This document shows positions 41,319 to 50,430 of a stretch of 56,160 bases of DNA, piece by piece (the first letter of the stretch is position 1; each line of letters starts with the position of its first letter). The stretch is from assembly GCA_002315285.1 (NCBI GenBank), contig DCGR01000064.1:1-56160 (forward strand), given 5' to 3'. The notes under the pieces were generated by a model. The model saw only the letters and a list, made by a program, of their open reading frames with translations, was not told the DNA's origin and did not search any database. This DNA comes from Bacteroides sp. UBA1773 (lineage in GTDB: Bacteria; Bacteroidota; Bacteroidia; Bacteroidales; Bacteroidaceae). Made by a program: the position numbers and the translations under genes.

Positions 41319-41903
41319 ATGAATGTCATTACCACAGCCCTTCAGGGAGTTTACATCATAGAGCCACGTGTGTTCACTGACTCGCGCGGATATTTCTTCG
41401 AAAGCTATTCACAACGCGAATTCGACGAGAAAGTAGGTACCTTGTTGGGTCATTCCATCCGGTTCGTTCAGGACAACGAATCCATGTCGGGTTACGGTGT
41501 GATGCGCGGCCTGCACTATCAGCGGATGCCCTACACGCAGTCAAAGCTTGTGCGTTGTGTTCGTGGCGCCGTACTCGATGTGGCAGTTGACATCCGTCAG
41601 GGGTCCCCCACTTTCGGACAACATGTGGCAGTTGAGCTCACAGCCGACAACCACCGCCAATTCTTCATTGCCCGTGGTTTCGCCCATGGTTTTGCCGTAC
41701 TTTCCGACACGGCCGTATTCCAGTACAAATGCGACAATTTCTACCATCCTGAAGCTGATGCCGGCATCAACATCACTGACACGAGCCTACACATCGACTG
41801 GCGGATTCCGGTAGAACATGCCTTGCTGTCCGAAAAAGACCTGAGGCATTCCAATCTGGGCGATGCCGTGCTGGATTTCAACATCAATGACAAACTGTAT
41901 TAA
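41319..41903 (+). CDS. rfbC: dTDP-4-dehydrorhamnose 3,5-epimerase
   Basis: Third step of dTDP-L-rhamnose synthesis; cytosolic cupin. The 194-residue protein has EPRVFTDSRGYFFESYSQ (about 13-30), FVQDNESMS, VMRGLHYQ (catalytic His, about 67), VLDVAVDIR with the partner Asp, RGFAHGFAVLSDTAVFQYKC and the conserved Tyr in the last. Length is standard. It lies 16 bp after the GH39-like gene, separated from rfbD by four glycosidase genes, an unusual arrangement. Confidence 0.95.
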   Translation: MNVITTALQGVYIIEPRVFTDSRGYFFESYSQREFDEKVGTLLGHSIRFVQDNESMSGYGVMRGLHYQRMPYTQSKLVRCVRGAVLDVAVDIRQGSPTFGQHVAVELTADNHRQFFIARGFAHGFAVLSDTAVFQYKCDNFYHPEADAGINITDTSLHIDWRIPVEHALLSEKDLRHSNLGDAVLDFNINDKLY

Positions 41904-41930
41904 CCAATCATTTTTTTTACATCTAACCCA

Positions 41931-43478
41931 ATGAACAAGAAAACATTATTCCCATGCCTTGCTGCAATGATGCTGAGCGTTGGCTCGCTGGGCGTTATGG
42001 CGCAGAACAACGAGTTTATCACCTACGAACAGTTTGGTGCCGTAGGCGATGGCGTACATGATGACATGGATGCCATTGTCGCAGCCCATGCCGTAGCCAA
42101 CGAACGCAACATGCCCGTTCGTGCCACCGATGGCAAGACCTATTACATCGGCAACATCGCACGCACGGCAACCATCAAGACCAATGTCGATTTCGGCAAG
42201 GCCAAATTCATCATCAACGACGTGGAGCTCGACAACATCCACAAGAACATCTTTGTCATCGAGCCATCCACAAAGCCCTATGAACTCACAGGAGTAAAGC
42301 CACTCACACGCGGCCAGAAGAATCTGGGAGTAAAACTGCCCACACGCAGCCTGCTCGAAATCGTCGATGACAGCCACAACATCTACATCCGCGAAGGTCT
42401 CAACCAAAACAACGGAACCGCCCAGAAGGAAGTGTTCATCGCCGATGAGAATGGCGACATCGAAGAGCGTTCCGGCATCGTGTGGAATTACAAGCAGGTT
42501 TCACGCCTCACCGTGTTCCCCATCGACAAGACACAACTCACCGTCAAGGGTGGCATCTTCACCACCGTTGCCAACCAATGTCCATCCAAATACACCTATC
42601 ACGGTCGTGGCATTCAGATCAACCGTTCCAACGTACGCATCGAGAATGTCACCCACTATGTCACCGGTGAGTTGGATCATGGAGCTCCTTACAGCGCATT
42701 CTTCAATGTCGATCACGTAGCCGATGTCGTCATCAGCAATTGTCTGCTCACCCCTCACAAGACCTATGGGACTATCGGTAGCGCAGGCAAGCCCGTCAAC
42801 ATGGGTACTTACGACCTGGGAGGCAATTCAGCCGTCAACATCGTTTACGAGCATATCCGTCAGACCATCAGCATCGATGACAGTCGCTACTGGGGTCTTT
42901 ACGGCTCAAACTTCTGCAAGAATCTTACCTTCGACGACTGCCACGTGTCGCGTTTCGATGCACACATGGGTGTCGAGAATGTCACACTCACCAATTGCAT
43001 CTTCGGCCACATGGGTGTCCGTAGCGTAGGTTTCGGCACCATGCTCATCGAGAATTGCGAAATCCACCACAGCAACCTCATCTCGTTGCGTGAGGATTAC
43101 GGAAGCTCATGGGAAGGCGAAATGATTATCCGCAACTGCAAGCTCAAGGCAATGAATCCTGACCTCGAGCACTTTGTCCTCATCTCAGGCTCCAACACAG
43201 GTCGTCACGACTTCGGCTATCTCTGTTACCTGCCCGAAAAGATTACCATCGATGGACTCGAAATCGACGACAGCATCATCAAGGCAAAGGGCTACAAGGG
43301 ACCCGACATCTTCGGTACCTTCAATCGCGATGCACAGGCCACCGACCTTCTGCCATTCGTACTCAAAGGTAAGGTCACGATGAACAATGTAACCGTCAAG
43401 AGCCGCAAACCTTTCCACCTCAGTGCCAATCCAGGCATCTTCAAGGATTACGAAGTGGAGGGCGTAAAGCTGAAGTAA
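41931..43478 (+). CDS. Exported right-handed beta-helix protein (pectate-lyase-like fold)
   Basis: A 515-residue secreted protein: signal peptide (about 1-24, GVMAQ), then an opening ITYEQFGAVGDGVHDDMDAI typical of the Pectate_lyase_3 (GH28-like/tailspike) fold, followed by many parallel-helix turns (VRIENVTHY, DVVISNCLLT, NLTFDDCHVS, NVTLTNCIFG, TMLIENCEIH, EMIIRNCKLK). No catalytic set of GH28 or of known lyases is recognisable. It is the last gene of the run and ends shortly before a hairpin. It may be a polysaccharide lyase, hydrolase or glycan-binding protein. Confidence 0.8.
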   Translation: MNKKTLFPCLAAMMLSVGSLGVMAQNNEFITYEQFGAVGDGVHDDMDAIVAAHAVANERNMPVRATDGKTYYIGNIARTATIKTNVDFGKAKFIINDVELDNIHKNIFVIEPSTKPYELTGVKPLTRGQKNLGVKLPTRSLLEIVDDSHNIYIREGLNQNNGTAQKEVFIADENGDIEERSGIVWNYKQVSRLTVFPIDKTQLTVKGGIFTTVANQCPSKYTYHGRGIQINRSNVRIENVTHYVTGELDHGAPYSAFFNVDHVADVVISNCLLTPHKTYGTIGSAGKPVNMGTYDLGGNSAVNIVYEHIRQTISIDDSRYWGLYGSNFCKNLTFDDCHVSRFDAHMGVENVTLTNCIFGHMGVRSVGFGTMLIENCEIHHSNLISLREDYGSSWEGEMIIRNCKLKAMNPDLEHFVLISGSNTGRHDFGYLCYLPEKITIDGLEIDDSIIKAKGYKGPDIFGTFNRDAQATDLLPFVLKGKVTMNNVTVKSRKPFHLSANPGIFKDYEVEGVKLK

Positions 43479-43517
43479 ATTCGTTCCTGCAGTCAGCCGT
43501 CTGCTGACAAATACCCT

Positions 43518-43562
43518 ACCCCATCATGGTTCGGCCACATTCCACGGCAATCATGATGGGGT
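43518..43562 (+). terminator. Terminator of the kdgK-to-beta-helix run
   Basis: An 11-bp perfect stem, ACCCCATCATG (43518-43528) and CATGATGGGGT (43552-43562), with a 23-nt loop, 39 bp after the beta-helix stop and followed by TGTTGGTTTC. It is the only strong hairpin seen downstream of the 13-gene run. Confidence 0.7.
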
Positions 43563-43655
43563 TGTTGGTTTCACTATCGAACGTCATTTGATGTCCAGAA
43601 TACTAGCATCACAAAATTAATGGTTAAAATAAGTGCAAAATTGCAAACTTTTGGT

Positions 43656-43663
43656 TATTTTTG
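43656..43663 (+). promoter_or_regulatory. -7 element of the PAP2-barrel gene
   Basis: TATTTTTG at 43656-43663 fits TAnnTTTG; no convincing TTTG 19-21 bp upstream. It predicts a leader of about 25 nt before the ATG at 43695. Confidence 0.45.
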
Positions 43664-43694
43664 CGACCGAACTAATCATAAAAGAAGATAGAAT

Positions 43695-45398
43695 ATGAAA
43701 AAACTAACACAACTGCGTTGGGGCTTCCTCGCTTTGCTATTGCTGACTGTCACAAACGGTTGGGCCATTAGTGAACCCGATTCATTGGTCCTATCTGTTG
43801 AAAACGGCAGTTTGTCATGTGTGCTGACAGATATCAGTCATCATAACACCCAAGCCACTTGGGCTATTGACCGCATCAACCAACTCGATGAGAATGCCCG
43901 TGATGCCTTGCTGAGACAAAAATTTGGAGGATACACACCATTAAGCGAACTCGAAATAACTCCTATTCCGTTGATTGCCTTTGGTCTGCTGGCCAAAGGA
44001 GACAAGAAGAATTTTCGTGCTGCCCGCAACAACTTCATCCCTTCATATAAGAACCGACTCGATGACTGGATGCAGCATTTTCCCCTTTTGCTCACTACCG
44101 GATTCAATTTGTCAGGTTACGAAGGACGAAGCAACTTCACCCGTTACCTCATCAGCGGTGGTCTATCGTATGCTTTTATGGGTGTTTTCGTCAATGGCAT
44201 CAAATACACAGCCCAAGAGATGCGACCAGATGGCAGCACTGCCAACTCTTTCCCCTCAGGTCATACCGCCACAGCTTTCGTAGCAGCCACCATCCTGCAC
44301 AAGGAATACGGCCAGACCCGTTCTCCCTGGTGGAGCGTGCTGGGCTACGGACTTGCCACTACCACAGGCATCATGCGTACGCTCAACAACCGTCACTGGA
44401 TTTCCGACATCCTCGTTGGAGGAGGCATTGGTGTACTCTCCACCGACTTAGGCTACATGATGGGCGACCTTATCTACAAGGATAGGAAACTCAATCGTCA
44501 GCGTCGGCAAGACATGGGCGACATGTTGCTACAGCCATCCTTCTTCCGTTTCTCGTTGGGCGCACAATTCATGAACGACCTCAAGATGCCCACCAACACG
44601 TCCTACCTCACCACAGCTCAAGTTTGGACAGAACCAGGTAGCGCAACCCTGATGGACGACTATCTCACCGTACTGCGTCAGGGAAATCCATTCCGTATTC
44701 CAGACAATTTCAATGCCACCACTCCTACCTATGATAATTATGCCACCAAACGACCCGCTTACGATGCCAATGTGACACCAACAGTGAAAATCAGCACTGG
44801 CACCAGTGTCAGTGCCGAAGGTGCCTATTTCATCAACAACTACCTCGGATTCGGAATGCGTGCACGCATCACTACGGCTCCAGCCTATGCCGAAGGACTC
44901 TACTGCTATGATGGCGATGGTGAGACACACGTCCGGATTCCGACATCCAATTCCGTGTCTGATGTATGGTCGGTAGTCGATGCCAATGGGGGCATATATG
45001 CAGCCTTTCCCATTAACAGCCACAACAATGTAGGAATAAAGGCCATGTATGGTCGCCGTTTCTTCGGTGAACTCGACCTATGCGCTGCCTACGACAACAC
45101 ATACAAGGATCCAAGCACCGAAGAAGATCTCCACTATACCATCTATGGCGACAACCTATACATCGGGAGCACATCTGCCGACAACTTCACAGCAGGCATC
45201 CATTACACTTATTCCACCAACCAAGGCATTGCCTTGTCAGCCTATGTCGATTACGACTTCTCAAAACCGACTTTCGATGTGGAATACGTTCCTTTCCATA
45301 CTGATGCATGCAAGATGATGATGACCACCTCTTCATTCCAGCTCAAGCAAGACATCCGTAGCCTCTCAGTAGGCGCATCAATGGTGGTTATGTTCTAA
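43695..45398 (+). CDS. PAP2-family phosphatase fused to an outer-membrane beta-barrel
   Basis: A 567-residue protein: signal peptide (about 1-24), then a PAP2 (LpxE/PgpB-like) domain at about 90-260 with KYTAQEMRPDG (motif 1, Lys/Arg), SFPSGHTATAF (motif 2, catalytic His) and RTLNNRHWISD (motif 3, second His). The C-terminal half (about 278-567) is not part of PAP2: it alternates tight turns and amphipathic strands (RFSLGAQFM, GAYFINNYLGFGMRARI, NNVGIKAMYGRRF, FTAGIHYTYSTNQGIALSAYV) and ends SLSVGASMVVMF with a terminal Phe, the mark of a barrel. The fusion suggests a lipid or sugar phosphatase tethered at the outer membrane. It begins a two-gene unit with the lipoprotein gene. Confidence 0.85.
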   Translation: MKKLTQLRWGFLALLLLTVTNGWAISEPDSLVLSVENGSLSCVLTDISHHNTQATWAIDRINQLDENARDALLRQKFGGYTPLSELEITPIPLIAFGLLAKGDKKNFRAARNNFIPSYKNRLDDWMQHFPLLLTTGFNLSGYEGRSNFTRYLISGGLSYAFMGVFVNGIKYTAQEMRPDGSTANSFPSGHTATAFVAATILHKEYGQTRSPWWSVLGYGLATTTGIMRTLNNRHWISDILVGGGIGVLSTDLGYMMGDLIYKDRKLNRQRRQDMGDMLLQPSFFRFSLGAQFMNDLKMPTNTSYLTTAQVWTEPGSATLMDDYLTVLRQGNPFRIPDNFNATTPTYDNYATKRPAYDANVTPTVKISTGTSVSAEGAYFINNYLGFGMRARITTAPAYAEGLYCYDGDGETHVRIPTSNSVSDVWSVVDANGGIYAAFPINSHNNVGIKAMYGRRFFGELDLCAAYDNTYKDPSTEEDLHYTIYGDNLYIGSTSADNFTAGIHYTYSTNQGIALSAYVDYDFSKPTFDVEYVPFHTDACKMMMTTSSFQLKQDIRSLSVGASMVVMF

Positions 45399-45416
45399 CT
45401 TTAAAACACAACTAAT

Positions 45417-46316
45417 ATGAATAAACCATACCACTTTATAGCAACTGCATTGCTACTACTTGCCGTTTCTATCGCTTCGTGCGACGACAACGCCAACAAA
45501 CGCGAAGGCTTTGAAGGAATCAACCTATACAAAGGGATGACACAAATCTCCCTCTATGCGCCCAAATGGGAAATAGAAAACGATGACGATGCAGAAGATG
45601 GCAAACTTTGCACGAACCTGTTTCCTACCCAATTCATGATTGACATATCAAAGGATGAAACAGCCGTAATCACCTGCGACGAAATGAACGGCATGGATTT
45701 CCGTATGCCATATCTCGATGCCGACAATGAAGTCCGTCCAATATTCCGCCAAGGGAAATTCGCCCATCTCTACAATAAGATGAAGGATGCTGCCGAGAAA
45801 GGATTGATTGACCCCGAACGTTTCCAACAATTTCAGAAAGACATAAAAATCATTAATGACACATTATCTATTGGTTTTATTGAATCCTGTTCTCTTCCCC
45901 TGATAGAGAGGGGGGCCTCACTTACCACGTGGGATGACGAACAAAAGTCGCCTTACGTACGCTTTTCCATCAATGACATACATGTCGAGCGCCGTAGTTC
46001 CATATTTACAGCCATACTCAAAATCAAGGATCTGCTCACAAAATGGTATGAACTTGGATTGATATCACAAGAGGACCTCCAATTGTTGCAAGAAATCAAA
46101 AATCAAGAAAAAATAACCATTACCGATGGAAACGGATGGATGACTTCCATGTACGTAAATCTTCATGCCGACTTTGACATGCACCTCGAAAATGCCACAG
46201 GACTTCTCGATGTCGTTTCCGGAGCATTGTTTGGTTACGATGAGCAAGGAAAGCTCAATCAGCCATTGTGGATAGTCATCTCATTCTTTGGCGAGACGGA
46301 TTGGAGCAATATTTAA
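45417..46316 (+). CDS. Lipoprotein of unknown function
   Basis: A 299-residue exported protein with a lipoprotein signal (SIASC, Cys at about 22) and acidic residues next to the cysteine, as in surface-exported Bacteroidales lipoproteins. I do not recognise the rest: a beta-rich part (about 45-115), a helical part (about 118-150 and 200-235) and a last beta segment ending FFGETDWSNI. It follows the PAP2-barrel gene by 18 bp and is probably co-transcribed, so it may act with it at the outer membrane. Confidence 0.7.
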   Translation: MNKPYHFIATALLLLAVSIASCDDNANKREGFEGINLYKGMTQISLYAPKWEIENDDDAEDGKLCTNLFPTQFMIDISKDETAVITCDEMNGMDFRMPYLDADNEVRPIFRQGKFAHLYNKMKDAAEKGLIDPERFQQFQKDIKIINDTLSIGFIESCSLPLIERGASLTTWDDEQKSPYVRFSINDIHVERRSSIFTAILKIKDLLTKWYELGLISQEDLQLLQEIKNQEKITITDGNGWMTSMYVNLHADFDMHLENATGLLDVVSGALFGYDEQGKLNQPLWIVISFFGETDWSNI

Positions 46317-46788
46317 CCATGTAACGTGTAAAAAGCATGAGGGAAGAACGTCAGAACAATGTTGTGTCTTGCCGCTTTTCGGCAATGACCTATTTGCAAG
46401 TCCGATATTGCCGATAGGCCTAAACATGACTCTCTCCGTGTTCATTCTATGCACTCCGTCATAGTCACTTTTCTGCCATCGTAATGAAGCATGAAATTGT
46501 ATTCTGGTGTTACCGTGTAATGGGTGTAGTCTCTTCATGATTCGCATTCCCACCCTTTTGCGAGTAGAAGGAAACAACCCACTCCTTTGTGACCGAAAAT
46601 GTTACGTCATTTCGATGGGTGAAACATCCATGACATTGCAAAAAGAAATCTGTCCGAAACGCATGGTTCCCTCTGGGTTATCACTACTTTTTTTTTGACG
46701 TTTCAGTTTTATGGCCCAAGAAGCCATGAGGTTTCGAACCCCTAACGTTTTTTTGAATGATACATCCGCTAAACCCACCCAGCATACA
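46317..46788. other. Intergenic stretch without a clear gene
   Basis: Nothing convincing is seen. Short frames occur on both strands (46281-46577 minus, 46507-46698 plus) but overlap flanking genes or lack start context and recognisable protein character. A poly-T run at 46689-46697 could end transcription of a unit from the left. The leader of the next gene begins in the last 100 bp. Confidence 0.5.
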
Positions 46789-48243
46789 ATGAGAACAAGA
46801 TTATTGACAATATTCCTGTCTTTTTCCGCATTGGCAATATCAGCCCAGACAACCCCATATCCATCACAGAACGGACAAGTGCCGGCTCACAGGAAATATC
46901 AGATTTCCACCTTGTCAATGCATGATGAAACCATGGTCAATGACATGAACGGCAAACTGGAAAAAATGTGTAAAAAACGTGGACTTGGCTATGCAATAGT
47001 CTCTGGCATGTCAAACTCGTTCTTTCAGGAAATCAAGAGAACAGAAATCGAAGAACAAGTGAAAAGACTCGATTCAGCCATCGTATTCGACTTGTCCAGC
47101 TCATTCATCCAGAAAGCCAGCCATGCGCCATCCGAACTCATTGACATTGGCGTGAGCTACGCAACAAATTTGTTCAAAAAAGGCACCAACAAGAAGAGTT
47201 TCAAAAGGTGGTATGGCACAGTGAGTGAAATGAACCATTTCAGACACACTTTTACTGGCGACAATCCGATAGATGATTTCTATTTCTTGCCGTCAAAAAA
47301 TGGAGCACTCGATCCGTCAGACATGAAGTTCAATGGCTTTATTTTCAGAGACTATGTTGAAGAAGACCAGCCTCTCAAATCTGGAAGCGCATCCAGTCAC
47401 AACCATCCGATGAAAAAGTTTGTGAAAAACCACGCCAGGGGGAAAGAGGCACTCTATGTGAAATGTTCCGTGCGGACGGACAGCATCGGAATATTCCACC
47501 TTGCCAATCACTCGAAATTCTATCTCCAAATAGACTCTTTCGTGTTCAATCCGAAATACTGCAACCTTCCAAACGACTCAATAGGAAAGACCAACGAACC
47601 ATTCAGTTTCAAGAAAAGGAAGAACATCCGTCTGACACTGATTGTCAAAGTATATTCATCGTGGGTGAACCAATCCATCACCTACACCTCCGACCAACAG
47701 TTGGGCGAGTTTGAAATTACCGCAAACATCAACAACAGAGATCTCAAGACAATAGGAGGTGACCATGTTTTCATCTATTCTCCGAAATGCAATCCCGAAA
47801 TACAGAATTCGCTCATAAGCGTAACAGGAGAAAGCTACATCGTGCCTCGTTCGTACGTGGGATCATTGGTAGGACATGTATGGGATACCGGACAATACAG
47901 GCTCGACATGGAACTGTCCGAACAGTGCGAACTCAACGAAGACCATTACATGGAATCGGCACACACAGGGAAAACGAAAGACAAACGTAGTTCTGCGGTT
48001 CACGACCAGCGAAAATGGAAGAAAGATGTATGGCAACAAGAGTGGAAATCGATTAAAAAAAGCAAGAAGGAGAATTCCAGCCACAACCCGATGGGAGAGC
48101 TCGTACGTACGGCAACCATCAATGGTAATTGGATCAAGGAAATCATCATTCCAAGGCCAGTATTCCTCATGCAAGGAGAATCAACAACACTTGCCGACCT
48201 CTACGATCTTGACGCGCTTCAGGTGTTCAATCCCTCATTCTGA
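46789..48243 (+). CDS. Secreted protein of unknown function, 484 residues
   Basis: A signal peptide (about 1-19, ALAISAQ) is followed by a soluble protein I cannot assign. It has a basic helical region (about 50-130), a beta-rich central part (about 190-340) and a lysine/serine-rich helical stretch (about 405-445, RKWKKDVWQQEWKSIKKSKK) before a short C-terminal domain. The start at 46789 is chosen because it begins the signal peptide; an upstream in-frame ATG at 46711 adds an unrelated 26 residues. Composition matches its neighbours. It converges on the symporter gene. It could be a surface or vesicle protein. Confidence 0.65.
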   Translation: MRTRLLTIFLSFSALAISAQTTPYPSQNGQVPAHRKYQISTLSMHDETMVNDMNGKLEKMCKKRGLGYAIVSGMSNSFFQEIKRTEIEEQVKRLDSAIVFDLSSSFIQKASHAPSELIDIGVSYATNLFKKGTNKKSFKRWYGTVSEMNHFRHTFTGDNPIDDFYFLPSKNGALDPSDMKFNGFIFRDYVEEDQPLKSGSASSHNHPMKKFVKNHARGKEALYVKCSVRTDSIGIFHLANHSKFYLQIDSFVFNPKYCNLPNDSIGKTNEPFSFKKRKNIRLTLIVKVYSSWVNQSITYTSDQQLGEFEITANINNRDLKTIGGDHVFIYSPKCNPEIQNSLISVTGESYIVPRSYVGSLVGHVWDTGQYRLDMELSEQCELNEDHYMESAHTGKTKDKRSSAVHDQRKWKKDVWQQEWKSIKKSKKENSSHNPMGELVRTATINGNWIKEIIIPRPVFLMQGESTTLADLYDLDALQVFNPSF

Positions 48244-48261
48244 CATGACTTGACTTGGGCC

Positions 48262-49227
48262 TTACCCTGCTTCGCGTCGGTCTGTTTTCAAAAAGAGATT
48301 GGCAAGCATGGTGCCCGAAATCGAATGCCACGCGCACGAAATGGCACAGGGGAGTATGGCAAGCGGTTGTGTGGGAAAAAACGTGTGTGCAAGCACTGTT
48401 GCAAGTCCGGCATTCTGCATCCCCACCTCGATAGACAGGGTGCGCTTCTTTGCCGTCGAAAAGCGTAATGACCTACCCACCAAGTAACCAAGAACATATC
48501 CCAGCGTGTTGTGACACAACACAACCACAAAGGTCCATAGGAACAAATGCAACCCTTGGTCCAAGAGCGAATCACGTACTGTACTAATCACGCCGCCTAC
48601 AATACAAGCCAGACAAATCACCGATACGGCAGGCATATATGACTGTACAACTGGGAATCTGGAAGTTCTACCATAGAAATAGTTGAGAGCACTGCCTATG
48701 CCTACAGGAATGATGGTAACGACAAGGATGTTGAGAAACATCCCGACTACGTCAACCTCTATGATCTCACCAGCCGTCAGCTGCATGAGCAATGGAGTCA
48801 TGACCGGAGCCAACAGTGTGGAAGCGCACGTCATCCCAACCGAAAAAGCCACATCGCCATGGCATAAGAACGACATGATGTTGCTCGATACTCCTCCCGG
48901 ACAGGAACCGACCAATAGGATGCCAATGGCAAGAGCTGGCTCCAGATGAAACACCCTCACCAAAAGGGTTGCCAATCCCGGCATGATGAGAAACTGGGCA
49001 CAGGCTCCGATGAAGATGTCGAGCGGCCTACTGACAAGTATCTTGAAATCATGCGTAGAGAGGGTCAGTCCCATGGTGAGCATGATAAGTCCAAGAATGC
49101 AGGTTTGCATGTTACCCCTCACCCACAGAAAGGTCTCTGGACAATAGAAGGTGAAGACGGCTATGACGATGATGAACACCGATGCATTGCGAACCAGCCA
49201 TTGGCTGGCCTGTAAGAATGGCTTCAT
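48262..49227 (-). CDS. Bile acid:sodium symporter family transporter
   Basis: A 321-residue inner-membrane protein with nine to ten hydrophobic helices. Family signatures: LGLIMLTMGLTLS (helix 2), LLVGSCPGGVSSNIMSFLCHGD (crossover motif, about 105-126) and the second crossover EVGMQNAGLATVLA. It belongs to the BASS/SBF family, which imports bile acids, pantothenate or other organic anions with sodium. The ATG at 49227 is used because the longer frame adds a hydrophilic extension not seen in the family. It converges with the 484-residue gene. Confidence 0.9.
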   Translation of the reverse strand: MKPFLQASQWLVRNASVFIIVIAVFTFYCPETFLWVRGNMQTCILGLIMLTMGLTLSTHDFKILVSRPLDIFIGACAQFLIMPGLATLLVRVFHLEPALAIGILLVGSCPGGVSSNIMSFLCHGDVAFSVGMTCASTLLAPVMTPLLMQLTAGEIIEVDVVGMFLNILVVTIIPVGIGSALNYFYGRTSRFPVVQSYMPAVSVICLACIVGGVISTVRDSLLDQGLHLFLWTFVVVLCHNTLGYVLGYLVGRSLRFSTAKKRTLSIEVGMQNAGLATVLAHTFFPTQPLAILPCAISCAWHSISGTMLANLFLKTDRREAG

Positions 49228-49331
49228 ATTGATGAAATAAGAATTTTGGATTGTGGATGAAAGGTGACATGCTTTCGTTCCCAATCCAAAATTCCTGATT
49301 CTTCACTGTTTCCTAATCGGGAATGATCCGA

Positions 49332-50405
49332 TCAAAGATGTTCATATACATTTTTCCAAACATACTTGAGCAGTTTGGCCGTATTGGTGGTAAGGGCATT
49401 GAGTGTTATCACCGCGTTCTTCTCTGGGCAGACGATGCTGAACTGCCCCCATGCGCCATCCAGACGATAGGCATCGACCGTACAATGCCACATCTGATAG
49501 CCATAGCCAGCCTGCCAGTCGTCGTTGGCCTGACGTTCGGCACACTCCTCGGCTGTGAGGTCGAGTCCGATGGTCTGCTGTATCTGCGACGACATGGCCT
49601 CGTCGAACCATTCGGCATTGAGCAGTTGTCGTCCTTCCCACTGTCCGCGCTGCAGCATCCACAAGCCCATCTTGCTGAAATCCTCCGGACGGATGAACAA
49701 GCCCCATCCACCCATGCTGTAGCCTTCCGACGATTCCTTCCAGTAGTAATCGGCTATGCCCAATGGCTGGAACAAACGGGGAGTAAGATAATCTACGACA
49801 GTCTGCTTGGTAAGTTTGGTGATGATGGCCGAGAGCAGATAGGTGTTCATGCTGTTGTAGCGGAAACGGGTGCCCGGCTCGAAGATGAACGAGTCGTGGA
49901 GCTGACGCTTGGCTGGTGTGGTGTAATCCAGGCTCTCCACATCTCCTATCACGTCGTGGGCAAAGCCAGACGACATTGTCAACAGGTGCCACACGGTGAG
50001 GCGCTGCAAGGTGTCGGATGGTGCTGCCGGGAGCTCGTCGGGCGAGAAGAACTTGGTCACCTTATCCTGCACCGACAATAGGCCTTCCTGTACGGCAAAG
50101 CCGATGGCAGTGGCGGTGAATGTCTTGCTTGCCGACCACATGGCATGTTTCTGGGTAGGACAATGTGCCGGATCATAGTATTCATACACTATCTTACCAT
50201 CCTTGATCACAATGAGGTCGTGAAGTTCGGAAGTACCGGTAACATGGGCAATGTCGTTGGCCATGCGGGCAAAAGGCACCGTGTCGATACCACTTTGGAA
50301 GTTACGCTCGAGATGGGTGGATGGATCGGCTGGCTGGCTGCAACAGGCTGTCAGGCCGATGAATGTTGCAAGGCAGAGCCCTAAAGGGAAAAACGATTTT
50401 TTCAT
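49332..50405 (-). CDS. Serine hydrolase, class C beta-lactamase family, lipoprotein
   Basis: A 357-residue exported protein with a lipoprotein signal (TACC, Cys at about 21). The penicillin-binding fold motifs are MWSASKTFTATAIG (Ser-x-x-Lys, nucleophile at about 93), RYNSMNTYLL in the Y-x-N position (here Y-N-S, a variant) and a C-terminal WGQFSIV region in place of KTG. This fits the 6-aminohexanoate-dimer hydrolase/EstB-like esterase group rather than a true lactamase. Substrate unknown. It lies 25 bp downstream of the DUF5107 gene and is probably co-transcribed. Confidence 0.82.
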   Translation of the reverse strand: MKKSFFPLGLCLATFIGLTACCSQPADPSTHLERNFQSGIDTVPFARMANDIAHVTGTSELHDLIVIKDGKIVYEYYDPAHCPTQKHAMWSASKTFTATAIGFAVQEGLLSVQDKVTKFFSPDELPAAPSDTLQRLTVWHLLTMSSGFAHDVIGDVESLDYTTPAKRQLHDSFIFEPGTRFRYNSMNTYLLSAIITKLTKQTVVDYLTPRLFQPLGIADYYWKESSEGYSMGGWGLFIRPEDFSKMGLWMLQRGQWEGRQLLNAEWFDEAMSSQIQQTIGLDLTAEECAERQANDDWQAGYGYQMWHCTVDAYRLDGAWGQFSIVCPEKNAVITLNALTTNTAKLLKYVWKNVYEHL

Positions 50406-50430
50406 AATCATATTTGGAATCATAGGTAGG

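Noticed and set aside
27856..43478. Canonical polysaccharide utilisation locus
   Set aside because: There are glycosidases but no SusC/SusD pair, no hybrid two-component or ECF sigma/anti-sigma regulator in the window.
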